A stretch of 64,000 nucleotides of DNA from the NCBI RefSeq assembly GCF_003966155.1, contig NZ_RXNS01000002.1:62001-126000 (forward strand). Reading direction: 5' to 3'. Position numbers and translations under genes: made by a program. The notes under the pieces are model-generated. The model was not told the origin of the DNA. It was given only the letters and a program-made list of their open reading frames with translations, and did not search any database. How positions within the stretch are numbered: the first letter of the stretch is position 1; every line of letters starts with the position of its first letter. This document shows positions 34,890-45,007 of this stretch, piece after piece. This stretch comes from Halomonas nitroreducens. GTDB taxonomy: Bacteria > Pseudomonadota > Gammaproteobacteria > Pseudomonadales > Halomonadaceae.

Positions 34890-35040
34890 TGCCTTTCCAT
34901 GGGTCGAGGGAGATGAGCGCCGGGGACAAGGCGGAGCGAGGGTCTTTTGACCAGGGACGGCAAAAGTAGCGCCCATGGAAGGGTCTACAGCGCCCTCGCG
35001 AAGGCTTGGCGCCGGGACAGCTCATCCCTTGCGCTGGGAT
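34890..35040. repeat. Structured intergenic element with nested symmetry
   Basis: Between hutH and the first antiporter. GATGAGC (34912-34918) and GCTCATC (35020-35026) are inverted, while GCCGGGGACA and GCGCCGGGACA beside them are direct. CCATGG occurs near both ends (about 34898 and 34973). The block has no coding frame and looks like a member of a dispersed intergenic repeat family, but only one copy is in this window. Confidence 0.4.
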
Positions 35041-35093
35041 AAAGGCCATCAACCCGATATCCAACAACAATTCCGCTCTTCCAAGGACCCTTC

Positions 35094-36440
35094 ATGAATG
35101 CAGTCGTCCTGGCCATCCTGGTGATGGTCACGCTGAGTCTCGCCCGCGTTTCCGTGGTCTTCTCCCTGATCGTCGCCACCCTGGTCGGCGGGCTCTATGC
35201 CGGCATGCCGATCAGCGAGATCATGGATGCCTTCAATGACGGCCTGGGCAACGGCGCCACCGTCGCCATCTCCTATGCCGTGCTCGGCGCCTTCGCCGTG
35301 GCCCTGTCGCGCTCGGGAATCACCGAGCTGCTTTCCCGAAAGGCCATCGCCGGCCTCAGGCTCGATGAAGGCATCCCCAACCGCCGGCTGATCAGCTTCG
35401 GCCTGCTGGGTATCCTGCTGGCCGCCGCCGTGAGTTCCCAGAACCTGATCCCGGTGCATATCGCCTTCATTCCGGTGCTGGTGCCGCCGCTGCTCAAGCT
35501 GATGAACCACCTCAAGCTCGACCGCCGCGCCGTGGCCTGCGTGATCACCTTCGGCATCACCGCGCCCTACATGCTGCTGCCGGTGGGCTTCGGCTCGATC
35601 TTCCTCCACGACATCCTGCTCACCAACATCAACGAGAGTGGCGCCGGCCTCGGCCTCGAGGTATCCGCGAACATGGTGCCGATGGCCATGATCGTACCCA
35701 TCGGCGGCATGGGAGTGGGACTGCTGGCCGCCCTGCTGTTCAGCTATCGCGGCCAGCGTGAGTACCGGGACCTGGACCTGGCCCACGGCGACGAGAGCCA
35801 GGCCCAGGCGGCCGGGCACCTCAAGCCCTGGCAGCTCGGCGTGCTGGCCATTGCCCTGGGCGGCACCGTGGCCACCCAGCTGGTCACCGGCTCCATGGTG
35901 CTGGGCGGCATCTTCGGCTTCGCCCTGCTCTCGGTGAGCGGCGTCTTCCGCTGGCACGAGCAGGACGGCATCTTCACCGAGGGCATGCGCATGATGGCGC
36001 TGGTCGGCTTCATCATGATCTCGGCGGCGGGCTTCGCCAGCGTCATGCAGGCCAGCGGCCAGGTCGAGACCCTGGTGACGAGCTCCACCGAGCTGATCGG
36101 CGACAACAAGGGCCTGGCCGCCCTGGTGATGCTGCTCGTCGGGCTGTTCATCACCATGGGCATCGGCTCGTCCTTCTCGACCATCCCGATCATCGCCTCG
36201 CTCTACGTGCCGCTGGCCATCAACTTCGGCTTCTCGCCGATGGCCACCATCGCCCTGGTCGGCACCGCCGCCGCCCTGGGCGACGCCGGCTCCCCGGCCT
36301 CGGACTCCACCCTCGGCCCCACCGCCGGCCTCAACGCCGACGGCCAGCACGATCATATCTGGGACAGCGTGGTGCCGACCTTCCTGCACTACAACATCCC
36401 GCTGATCGCCTTCGGCTGGCTCGCCGCCATGACCCTCTGA
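35094..36440 (+). CDS. Na+/H+ antiporter-family transporter (YuiF-like), copy 1
   Basis: A 448-residue membrane protein with about 11-12 helices, of the Na_H_antiporter (NhaC-like/YuiF) class. It begins [20 protein letters not shown] and carries [40 protein letters not shown] and [19 protein letters not shown]. Relatives are annotated both as antiporters and as amino-acid carriers. Its place directly after hutH suggests it imports histidine or urocanate with sodium; this is inference. The last 440 bp are identical to those of the next gene. Confidence 0.88.
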   Translation: MNAVVLAILVMVTLSLARVSVVFSLIVATLVGGLYAGMPISEIMDAFNDGLGNGATVAISYAVLGAFAVALSRSGITELLSRKAIAGLRLDEGIPNRRLISFGLLGILLAAAVSSQNLIPVHIAFIPVLVPPLLKLMNHLKLDRRAVACVITFGITAPYMLLPVGFGSIFLHDILLTNINESGAGLGLEVSANMVPMAMIVPIGGMGVGLLAALLFSYRGQREYRDLDLAHGDESQAQAAGHLKPWQLGVLAIALGGTVATQLVTGSMVLGGIFGFALLSVSGVFRWHEQDGIFTEGMRMMALVGFIMISAAGFASVMQASGQVETLVTSSTELIGDNKGLAALVMLLVGLFITMGIGSSFSTIPIIASLYVPLAINFGFSPMATIALVGTAAALGDAGSPASDSTLGPTAGLNADGQHDHIWDSVVPTFLHYNIPLIAFGWLAAMTL

Positions 36441-36452
36441 GACGCGCCACGC

Positions 36453-36476
36453 CCGGCCTGCCCGCGGGCAGGCCGG
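36453..36476. terminator. 24-bp perfect palindromic hairpin between the two transporters
   Basis: CCGGCCTGCCCG and CGGGCAGGCCGG form an uninterrupted 12-bp inverted repeat, 12 bp after the first transporter stop. It is followed by TCATGTCCC, not a T-tract, so it may attenuate rather than stop transcription. Confidence 0.5.
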
Positions 36477-36615
36477 TCATGTCCCTGCCTCCTTCGCTCG
36501 ATCACGGCAAGCGGCTCGCAAGCGGGCAACGGATGCCGACTGGCACCCAGCCACAGCGCCGTTACAATGTGCGGCTTTGCAGATGTCACGCCCACTCTCC
36601 GAGCAAGGACCCCAC

Positions 36616-37950
36616 ATGAACGCCATCGTGCTCTCCATCCTGATCATGGTCACCCTCAGCCTGATGCGGGTCTCCGTGGTCTTCGCGCTGATCGCCGCCA
36701 CCCTGGTCGGCGGCCTCTATGCCGGCATGCCGATCGGCGAGATCATGGACGCCTTCAACGACGGCCTGGGCAATGGCGCCACCGTGGCCATCTCCTATGC
36801 CGTGCTCGGCGCCTTCGCCGTGGCGCTGTCGCGCTCCGGCATAACCCAGCTGCTTTCCCGGAAGGCCATCGCCGGGCTGCATCTCGACGAGGGCATCCCG
36901 CACCGCCGGACCATCGTCTTCACCCTGCTTGGCGTGCTGCTGGCCTTCGCGGTGAGCTCCCAGAACCTGATCCCGGTGCATATCGCCTTCATCCCGGTGC
37001 TGGTGCCGCCGCTGCTCACGCTGATGAACCACCTCAAGCTCGACCGCCGCGCCGTGGCCTGCGTGATCACCTTCGGCATCACCGCGCCCTACATGCTGTT
37101 GCCCGTGGGCTTCGGCTCGATCTTCCTCCACGACATCCTGCTGACCAACCTCAACGACAACGGCCTGGACGTCACCGCAGGCATGGTGCCGACGGCCATG
37201 GTGGTACCCATCGCGGGCATGGCGCTGGGCCTGGTCGTCGCCGTGCTGCTGAGCTATCGCGGCAAGCGGGACTACGAGGATCGCAACCTGGCCCACGGCG
37301 ACGAGACGCCCGCCGAGGCCGCCCGACACCTCAAGCCCTGGCAGATGGTCGTGCTCGCCCTGGCCCTGGTCGGCACCGTGGTGGTGCAGCTGCTGAGCGG
37401 CTCCATGGTGCTCGGCGGCCTGTTCGGCTTCGCCCTGCTCTCGGTGAGCGGCGTCTTCCACTGGCACGAGCAGGACAGCATCTTCACCGAGGGCATGCGC
37501 ATGATGGCCCTGGTCGGCTTCATCATGATCTCGGCGGCGGGCTTCGCCAGCGTCATGCAGGCCAGCGGCCAGGTCGAGACCCTGGTGACGAGCTCCACCG
37601 AGCTGATCGGCGACAACAAGGGCCTGGCCGCCCTGGTGATGCTGCTCGTCGGGCTGTTCATCACCATGGGCATCGGCTCGTCCTTCTCGACCATCCCGAT
37701 CATCGCCTCGCTCTACGTGCCGCTGGCCATCAACTTCGGCTTCTCGCCGATGGCCACCATCGCCCTGGTCGGCACCGCCGCCGCCCTGGGCGACGCCGGC
37801 TCCCCGGCCTCGGACTCCACCCTCGGCCCCACCGCCGGCCTCAACGCCGACGGCCAGCACGATCATATCTGGGACAGCGTGGTGCCGACCTTCCTGCACT
37901 ACAACATCCCGCTGATCGCCTTCGGCTGGCTCGCCGCCATGACCCTCTGA
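36616..37950 (+). CDS. Na+/H+ antiporter-family transporter (YuiF-like), copy 2
   Basis: A 444-residue paralogue of the gene at 35094, with the same layout. It begins [20 protein letters not shown]. It differs from copy 1 mainly between about residues 100 and 295 (for example [20 protein letters not shown]), while the final 440 bp (37511-37950) are base-for-base identical. The ATG at 36616 follows AGCAAGGACCCC; an upstream in-frame start at 36577 would not align with copy 1. A second transporter of differing middle region may have a different affinity or substrate. Confidence 0.88.
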   Translation: MNAIVLSILIMVTLSLMRVSVVFALIAATLVGGLYAGMPIGEIMDAFNDGLGNGATVAISYAVLGAFAVALSRSGITQLLSRKAIAGLHLDEGIPHRRTIVFTLLGVLLAFAVSSQNLIPVHIAFIPVLVPPLLTLMNHLKLDRRAVACVITFGITAPYMLLPVGFGSIFLHDILLTNLNDNGLDVTAGMVPTAMVVPIAGMALGLVVAVLLSYRGKRDYEDRNLAHGDETPAEAARHLKPWQMVVLALALVGTVVVQLLSGSMVLGGLFGFALLSVSGVFHWHEQDSIFTEGMRMMALVGFIMISAAGFASVMQASGQVETLVTSSTELIGDNKGLAALVMLLVGLFITMGIGSSFSTIPIIASLYVPLAINFGFSPMATIALVGTAAALGDAGSPASDSTLGPTAGLNADGQHDHIWDSVVPTFLHYNIPLIAFGWLAAMTL

Positions 37951-37951
37951 G

Positions 37952-37974
37952 CCCGGGCTTCGCCCGGGAGCTTT
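37952..37974 (+). terminator. Terminator hairpin after transporter copy 2
   Basis: The stem CCCGGGC / GCCCGGG with loop TTC (37952-37968) is followed by AGCTTT. It begins one base after the stop codon. A second stem, CAACCCC / GGGGTTG (38005-38022), lies further downstream, in opposition to the convergent YchJ gene. Confidence 0.55.
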
Positions 37975-38078
37975 AAGCCATAAGCTTGAAGCTGTAAGAA
38001 GAGACAACCCCGCCGGGGGTTGAACTGCCCTTAATAGTGGGACATTTCATTCAGCCGGCGGGGGCGCTCGCGACCGGG

Positions 38079-38534
38079 CTAGCCGCGCAAGCAGCAGGCC
38101 TTGCCCTTCTTGCCACTGCCGCAGGGGCAGGGATCGTTGCGCCCCGGCTTGAGGCGCGTCACCGAGGGGGCCCCATCCACGTAGAACCAGCGCCCCGCCT
38201 CGCGGCGAAAGCGCGAGTGCTCTTCCAGCACGCCCCAGCGCCGCCCCTCCCGGAAGGTCGCGCGAAAGTGCACCGTCCCCTCATCGCCCGACTCGCCATG
38301 CTCGAGGATCTCCAGGCGCACCCACTGGGTCGGGCCGTCGTCCGGCAGAGACGCCGGCCGCGTCTCGGACGCCCAGCTACTCAGCAGGTAGTCGGCCAGG
38401 CCCAGGGCGAAGGCGCTGTAGCGCGAGCGCATCAGGGCCTCGGGCGTCGGCGCCGGTTCGCCGTCGTGGTAGCGGCCGCAGCAGGCGGCGAGCGGCCGGC
38501 CGCTGCCGCAGGGACAATCATGGCGTATCGTCAT
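38079..38534 (-). CDS. ychJ: YchJ-family SEC-C zinc-binding protein
   Basis: A 151-residue protein with a zinc-binding SEC-C motif at each end: CPCGSGRPLAACCGRYH (about 7-22) and CPCGSGKKGKACC (about 135-148). The middle YchJ domain contains ALMRSRYSAFALGLADYLL and FREGRRWGVLEEHSRF. This fits YchJ (UPF0225), whose function is unknown. It is a single gene, convergent with the transporter pair. Confidence 0.9.
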   Translation of the reverse strand: MTIRHDCPCGSGRPLAACCGRYHDGEPAPTPEALMRSRYSAFALGLADYLLSSWASETRPASLPDDGPTQWVRLEILEHGESGDEGTVHFRATFREGRRWGVLEEHSRFRREAGRWFYVDGAPSVTRLKPGRNDPCPCGSGKKGKACCLRG

Positions 38535-38619
38535 CGGGTGATGGTGTCCATAGTCGCTGTGAGTTACTGCCCCAGGCTCACCGAGAACTCGACGAGCGCA
38601 GGCACTGTTCGGACATGGC

Positions 38620-41061
38620 CTAGCGGCGCTTGGTGCGCGCGGTGGCCTCGGCCGACCAGGGGTTCTCTGGCCAGGGATGCTTGGGGTAGCGGCCGCGCAT
38701 GTCCTTGCGCACCTCCGGATAGCCGTTGGCCCAGAAGCTCGCCAGGTCCGCGGTCACCTGCAGCGGCCGCCGTGCCGGGGACAGCAGGTGCAGCAGTGGT
38801 GCGACCCGCCCGCCGACCAGCCGCGGCGCCTCGCGCCAACCGAACACCTCCTGGAGCTTGACCGCCAGCACCGGCGTCTCGCCCCGGTAGTCCAGGCGAA
38901 TCCGCGAGCCGCTGGGCACCGCCAGGTGGGTCGGCGCCAGCTCGTCGAGCCGCGAGCGCAGCGACCAGTCGAGACGATCGAGCAGGATGCGGGCGAACGG
39001 CAGTCGCTCCACCGCCTCGAGGCGCGTCAGCCCGTCGAGGTAGGGGCCGAGCCAGGCCTCGAGGTCGTCGAGCAGGGCGGCATCGGACCAGTCGGGCCAG
39101 GGCTCGCCCAGCTCGCGGCGCAACAGGGCGACCCGGCCGCGAAGCTGCTCGGCGGCCTCGTCGAGGGGCAGGCGCTGGCGGCGTCGCAGCGCCGCGAGCA
39201 GCGCCCGGCGCACCGCCTCCGGTGGCAGCTCGTGCAGGGGCCGTCGCTCGAGCACCACCGCCCCCAGGCCGCGCCGGCGCTCTCCGACCAGCCGCCCCGC
39301 CTCGTCGGACCACTCCAGGTGCTCGTGCCACTCCCCGGCCTCGGGATGCAGGGCCGGCAGGCGCTCCGACTCGAGGACCGCGGCGCGGAATATCCGCCCG
39401 CCGCCGGCCTCGCCGTCGAGGGCCACCGCCACCAGCAGCTCGGCGTGGGCCAGGGGGTGGTCGCCGGGCAGGCTCGCCTGGCCGCCGCCGGCCAGCCGGA
39501 AGCGCCCGGCGTCGAGCCGCTGGGCGATGCGCTCGGGCCAGGCCAGGGCCAGCAGCTCGCCCAGCGGCGCCAGGCTCGGGGCCTCGAGCCGACAGCCCAT
39601 GCGGCTCGCCAGCCGCCGGGCGTCGCGCTGCCAGGTGCGATCCTCGCCGGGGGCGGCGAAGCGCCGCTCGAGCGCGGCGGCCAGGTCCCGCTCGTCATCG
39701 GCGTCGCGGCCCTCGAGCAGCGCGGCGAGCCCACAGGCCAGGCCCTTCGCCTCGAGTTCGCCGGCCCGCTCGAGCATCACCGCCAGGCGCGGATGGGTGG
39801 GCCAGCGGGTGCAGGCTCGGCCAAGCGACGTCAGCCGATGCCCGGCATCCAGCAGCCCCAGACGCGCGAGCAGTTCACGCCCGGCGGCCAGCGCCGCCGC
39901 CGAGGGCGGCGTGACCCAGGTCAGAGCCGCGGGATCGCTGATCCCCCAGCGTGCCAGTTCGAAGGCCAGCGGTGCCAGGTCGGCCTGGTGGATCTCCGGC
40001 TCGCGGTCCGGGGCCAGCGGCTGCTCCTCGGCCCACAACCGATAGCAGACGCCGGGACCCTGGCGACCGGCCCGGCCGCGGCGCTGGTCGGCGCTGGCCC
40101 GGTTGACGCGTCGGGTCTCCAACCGGGTGAGCCCGGTGCGGGGCTGGAACACCGGCAGCCGCTCGCGGCCGGCATCGATGACCAGCCGCACCCCGTCCAC
40201 GGTCACGCTGGACTCGGCGATGGCGGTGGCCAGCACCACTCGGCGGCGTCCCTGCGGGTCCGGGCGCAGCGCCCGCCGCTGGGCCGCCAGGGGCAGCCGG
40301 CCGTGCAGCTCGTGGACCGCGACGTCAGGCAGACGCTCGGCCAGGTGCCCGGCCAGCCGGCGGATCTCGCCGACCCCGGGCAGGATCACCAGGGCGTCGC
40401 CCTCGTCGGCCGCCAGGGCCTCGGTCACCACCGTCGCCTGGTGGCGGGCCGCGTCGTCCCGGGCCCGGGGCGGCCGGTAACGGGTCACAACCGGGTGCTG
40501 CCGCCCCGGGCAGTCGATCACCGGGGTGGCCTCGCCGAGCACGGCGGTGAGCGCGGCCACGTCCAGGGTTGCCGACATCACCAGCAACCGCAGGTCGTCG
40601 CGCACCGACTGGGCGTCCAGGGCCAGCGCCAGCCCCAGGTCTGCCTCCAGGCTGCGTTCGTGGAACTCATCGAAGACGATCCCCGCCACGCCCTCGAGCA
40701 GGGGATCGTCCTGGAGCATGCGCGTCATCACGCCCTGGGTCACCACCTCGAGGCGCGTGGCCGGCCCCACCCGGGACTCGCCGCGCATGCGGTAGCCCAC
40801 CGTCTCGCCGACCGCCTCGCCCAGGGCCTCGGCCATATAGCCGGCGGCCAGCCGCGCGGCCACGCGGCGCGGCTCCAGCAGCAGCAACCGCCCGCCATGG
40901 CACCAGTCGGCGCCGAGCAGCGCGAGCGGCACCCGGGTGGTCTTGCCGGCCCCGGGCTCGGCGACCAGCAGCGCCCGCGAGTGGCTGGCCAGGGCGGCCA
41001 GGATCTCGCCCAGCCGCGCCTCGATGGGCAAGGCCGTCGGCGAGGCGTCCTCATCGTTCAT
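38620..41061 (-). CDS. hrpB: ATP-dependent helicase HrpB
   Basis: An 813-residue DEAH/RHA-family helicase, of normal HrpB length. Motif I AEPGAGKTTRVPL (about 37-49), Ia LLLEPRRVAARLAA, II VFDEFHERS, III MSATLD, V VVLATAIAESSVTV and VI QRRGRAGRQGPGVCYRLW are all present. The HrpB C-terminal domain ends with SPARRPLQVTADLASFWANG and KHPWPENP. HrpB is an RNA or DNA helicase of unclear duty in most bacteria. It stands alone, divergent from the purine permease. Confidence 0.94.
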   Translation of the reverse strand: MNDEDASPTALPIEARLGEILAALASHSRALLVAEPGAGKTTRVPLALLGADWCHGGRLLLLEPRRVAARLAAGYMAEALGEAVGETVGYRMRGESRVGPATRLEVVTQGVMTRMLQDDPLLEGVAGIVFDEFHERSLEADLGLALALDAQSVRDDLRLLVMSATLDVAALTAVLGEATPVIDCPGRQHPVVTRYRPPRARDDAARHQATVVTEALAADEGDALVILPGVGEIRRLAGHLAERLPDVAVHELHGRLPLAAQRRALRPDPQGRRRVVLATAIAESSVTVDGVRLVIDAGRERLPVFQPRTGLTRLETRRVNRASADQRRGRAGRQGPGVCYRLWAEEQPLAPDREPEIHQADLAPLAFELARWGISDPAALTWVTPPSAAALAAGRELLARLGLLDAGHRLTSLGRACTRWPTHPRLAVMLERAGELEAKGLACGLAALLEGRDADDERDLAAALERRFAAPGEDRTWQRDARRLASRMGCRLEAPSLAPLGELLALAWPERIAQRLDAGRFRLAGGGQASLPGDHPLAHAELLVAVALDGEAGGGRIFRAAVLESERLPALHPEAGEWHEHLEWSDEAGRLVGERRRGLGAVVLERRPLHELPPEAVRRALLAALRRRQRLPLDEAAEQLRGRVALLRRELGEPWPDWSDAALLDDLEAWLGPYLDGLTRLEAVERLPFARILLDRLDWSLRSRLDELAPTHLAVPSGSRIRLDYRGETPVLAVKLQEVFGWREAPRLVGGRVAPLLHLLSPARRPLQVTADLASFWANGYPEVRKDMRGRYPKHPWPENPWSAEATARTKRR

Positions 41062-41170
41062 GGTGGCATCGGTCTCCCATGGTGGCGTATCGGCACCCGC
41101 TTAATCGTATACAAAAATCACTCTGACTGTTGCCTAGTCACGGTCTTGTTGACTAGTCTTGAAGCGCCGA

Positions 41171-41194
41171 CAACCTGACCAAAAGGTCAGGTTG
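41171..41194. promoter_or_regulatory. RutR-type operator upstream of the purine permease
   Basis: CAACCTGACC-AAAA-GGTCAGGTTG is a perfect inverted repeat (10-bp arms, 4-base spacer) 45 bp before the permease start. Its core TGACC-N4-GGTCA agrees with the RutR consensus TTGACCA-N2-TGGTCAA. Confidence 0.75.
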
Positions 41195-41238
41195 CCAAAA
41201 AATCCGTCCCATGCCGACCAACAACAAAGGTAAGACGC

Positions 41239-42615
41239 ATGCAACAATCCTCCTCTGCCCGCCCCGCGGACGTCACGGCGGGCGATGTCCCGCAGACTTC
41301 CCAGGCCCCGTGGCTGGACACCTATTTCGGTGTCAGTCGTCGCGGCTCCACCCTCAAGACCGAGATCCTGGCCGGCATCGCCACCTTCCTGGCCGGCATG
41401 TACATCATCGTGGTCAACCCGGCCGTGCTCTCCGACGCCGGCATCCCCTTCTCTGCCGCCCTCTCGGCCACGGTGCTGATCAGCTTCATGAGCAGCCTGG
41501 CCATGGGCCTCTATGCCCGCAACCCCATCCTGGTGGCGCCGGGCATGGGCATGAACGCCCTGTTCACCTATACCCTGGTGCTGGGCGCCGGCCTGACCTG
41601 GGAAGTGGCCCTGGGCTGCGTCTTCTGGTCCGGGGTGATGTTCGCGGTGCTGGCCATGTTCAACGTGCGCCGCGCGATCATCGAGGCCATCCCGCTGTCG
41701 CTGCGCTACGCCATCACCTGCGGCATCGGGCTCTTCATCACCTTCATCGGCCTGCAGAATGCCGGCTTCATCGTCGGCAGCGACGCCACCCTGGTCACCC
41801 TCGGCAACATGGACGCGAGCCTCGCGACCTTCTTCATCGGCCTGGTGGCCACCGGCGTGTTCGTGATCCTGCGCTTCAACGGCGCGCTGATCATGGGCAT
41901 CGCCCTGACCACCCTACTGGCCGCGCCCATGGGCCGCCTGTGGGGCGACGAGGTCATGGTCGCCTGGAACGGCCTGGCCGCCTGGCCCGACTTCGGCGCC
42001 GTGATGCAGGTCGATATCGTCGGCGCCCTCAAGGTGGCCTACCTGCCGTTCATCTTCGTGATGCTGTTCACCAACTTCTTCGATGCACTGTCCTGCTTCA
42101 TGGCCCTGTCGGAGTCGGCGGACCTCAAGGACCAGGACGGCAACCCGCGCAACCTGAAGCGCTCCATGACGGTGGATGCCTTCGCCTCGATGATCGCCGC
42201 GCCGCTGGGCACCAGCGCCGCCCAGACCTTCATCGAGTCCGGCGCCGGCGTGGCCCAGGGCGGGCGCACCGGCCTGGTGGCCGTGGTCATCGCCCTGCTC
42301 TTCCTGCCCTTCCTGTTCCTCTCGCCGCTGCTGTCGCTGGTCCCCGGCATCGCCACCGCTCCGGCCCTGGTGCTGGTGGGCCTGTTCATGATGGCGCCCA
42401 TCGGCAAGATCGACTGGCAGCACTTCGATCAGGCCCTGCCGGCCTTCCTGGCGATCATCCTGATGCCGCTGACCTACTCGATTACCCTCGGCATCGCCTT
42501 CGGCTTCATGAGCTTCGTGCTGATCAAGGCCGCGACCGGACGAATCGCCGAGATCAAGCCGGCGATGTGGGTCTCCGCGGCGCTGTCGGTACTGATGCTG
42601 CTCACCGCTCAGTAG
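41239..42615 (+). CDS. NCS2-family purine permease (AzgA/GhxP-like)
   Basis: A 458-residue transporter of the AzgA subtype of NCS2 (nucleobase:proton symporters). It has about 12-14 membrane segments. Signatures include VAPGMGMNALFTYTLVLGAG and TNFFDALSCFMALSESADLKD. Subtype members carry adenine, guanine or hypoxanthine. It stands near xdh, guanine deaminase and adenine deaminase genes, and a RutR-type operator lies just upstream, so it probably supplies this pathway. The start ATG at 41239 follows AAAGGTAAG. Confidence 0.9.
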   Translation: MQQSSSARPADVTAGDVPQTSQAPWLDTYFGVSRRGSTLKTEILAGIATFLAGMYIIVVNPAVLSDAGIPFSAALSATVLISFMSSLAMGLYARNPILVAPGMGMNALFTYTLVLGAGLTWEVALGCVFWSGVMFAVLAMFNVRRAIIEAIPLSLRYAITCGIGLFITFIGLQNAGFIVGSDATLVTLGNMDASLATFFIGLVATGVFVILRFNGALIMGIALTTLLAAPMGRLWGDEVMVAWNGLAAWPDFGAVMQVDIVGALKVAYLPFIFVMLFTNFFDALSCFMALSESADLKDQDGNPRNLKRSMTVDAFASMIAAPLGTSAAQTFIESGAGVAQGGRTGLVAVVIALLFLPFLFLSPLLSLVPGIATAPALVLVGLFMMAPIGKIDWQHFDQALPAFLAIILMPLTYSITLGIAFGFMSFVLIKAATGRIAEIKPAMWVSAALSVLMLLTAQ

Positions 42616-42630
42616 GCAGGGACAGCCGTC

Positions 42631-42667
42631 GGCGCGGGCGGCAGGCGATCATCTCGCCGCCCGCGCC
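42631..42667. terminator. Bidirectional hairpin between permease and rutR-like gene
   Basis: A perfect 12-bp stem, GGCGCGGGCGGC / GCCGCCCGCGCC, with a 13-base loop, lies between two convergent stops. No T-run follows on either strand, but the stem is long and very stable. Confidence 0.55.
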
Positions 42668-42670
42668 GGG

Positions 42671-43354
42671 TCAGGAATGCACCGGCTGCCCATGCGGCGC
42701 GGCCGCCTGATCGGGATGGCGAACCCCGCAGCCCTTGATGACCACGCGGGTCAGGAAATCGGTGATGCGCTCCAGGTCGTCGTCGCTCAGCGCCTCGCGG
42801 CCGGTGATGCCCAGCACCTGGGCCTCGAAGTCGGCGTAGTGCTGGGTGGAGGACCAGATCAGGAAGATCAGCCAGATCGGGTCGACCGGATCCATCAGGC
42901 CCCGGTCGGCCCACTCCCGGAACACCGCGGCACGGCTCTGCACCCAGTCGCGCAGCTCGCCGCTCAGGTACTCCTGCAGGAAGGGGGCCCCGCCGAGAAT
43001 CTCGCTGGCGAACAGTCGCGATCCCTCGGGATGACGCCGCGACATCTGCATCTTGGAGCGGATGAAGGCGGCGAGCACCTCGGCCGGGTCGTCCTCCGCG
43101 GAGATGTCGTCGAGCATCATATTCCAGCGTTCCATCATCCGCTCGAGCAGGCGGACATAGAGCTTGCGCTTGCTGCCCATGTAGTAGAGGACATTGGACT
43201 TCGGCAGGCCCGCCTGCTCGGCGATCGCCTGGAGGCTGGTGCCCCGGTAGCCATGCCGGGCGAAGACCCGCTCCGCCGCCGCCAGGATCGCCTGCTCGTT
43301 ACGCCGGCGGATGGCGCCGCCTTCCTGTTCGCTTAGCTGTTCTGCCTTGGCCAT
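42671..43354 (-). CDS. RutR-like TetR-family regulator of purine catabolism
   Basis: A 227-residue TetR protein. The HTH reads LQAIAEQAGLPKSNVLYYMG (about 40-60) and the C-terminal region has PIWLIFLIWSSTQHYADFEA, nearly the same as RutR of E. coli (HLIFMIWASTQHYADFAPQV). In E. coli RutR binds uracil or thymine and controls pyrimidine use and purine transport. Here it is divergent from xdhA with a RutR-type operator between, so it more likely controls this purine cluster. The start at 43354 gives the family N-terminus; the frame to 43480 is noise. Confidence 0.87.
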   Translation of the reverse strand: MAKAEQLSEQEGGAIRRRNEQAILAAAERVFARHGYRGTSLQAIAEQAGLPKSNVLYYMGSKRKLYVRLLERMMERWNMMLDDISAEDDPAEVLAAFIRSKMQMSRRHPEGSRLFASEILGGAPFLQEYLSGELRDWVQSRAAVFREWADRGLMDPVDPIWLIFLIWSSTQHYADFEAQVLGITGREALSDDDLERITDFLTRVVIKGCGVRHPDQAAAPHGQPVHS

Positions 43355-43464
43355 GGGCCCTCGCTGTTCGATCCGCTCATGGGGCGAAAGCTTGCCTGAG
43401 AGGCGCCCCACAAGGCAATTCGACGCGGCTTTCGACAAAAAAGTGCGGGGGGAACTTGCCAAAG

Positions 43465-43480
43465 CTGACCGAATGGTCAA
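43465..43480. promoter_or_regulatory. RutR-type operator between regulator and xdhA
   Basis: CTGACCGAATGGTCAA carries the same TGACC-N4-GGTCA core as the site upstream of the permease. It lies 55 bp before xdhA and 111 bp before the divergent regulator gene, so it could control both. Confidence 0.75.
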
Positions 43481-43534
43481 GAATCAACTCATCCCCTTGT
43501 CCTTCGGCCAACACAACCACAAACGGAGCCGGCC

Positions 43535-44990
<1,456 letters not shown>

Positions 44991-45007
<17 letters not shown>

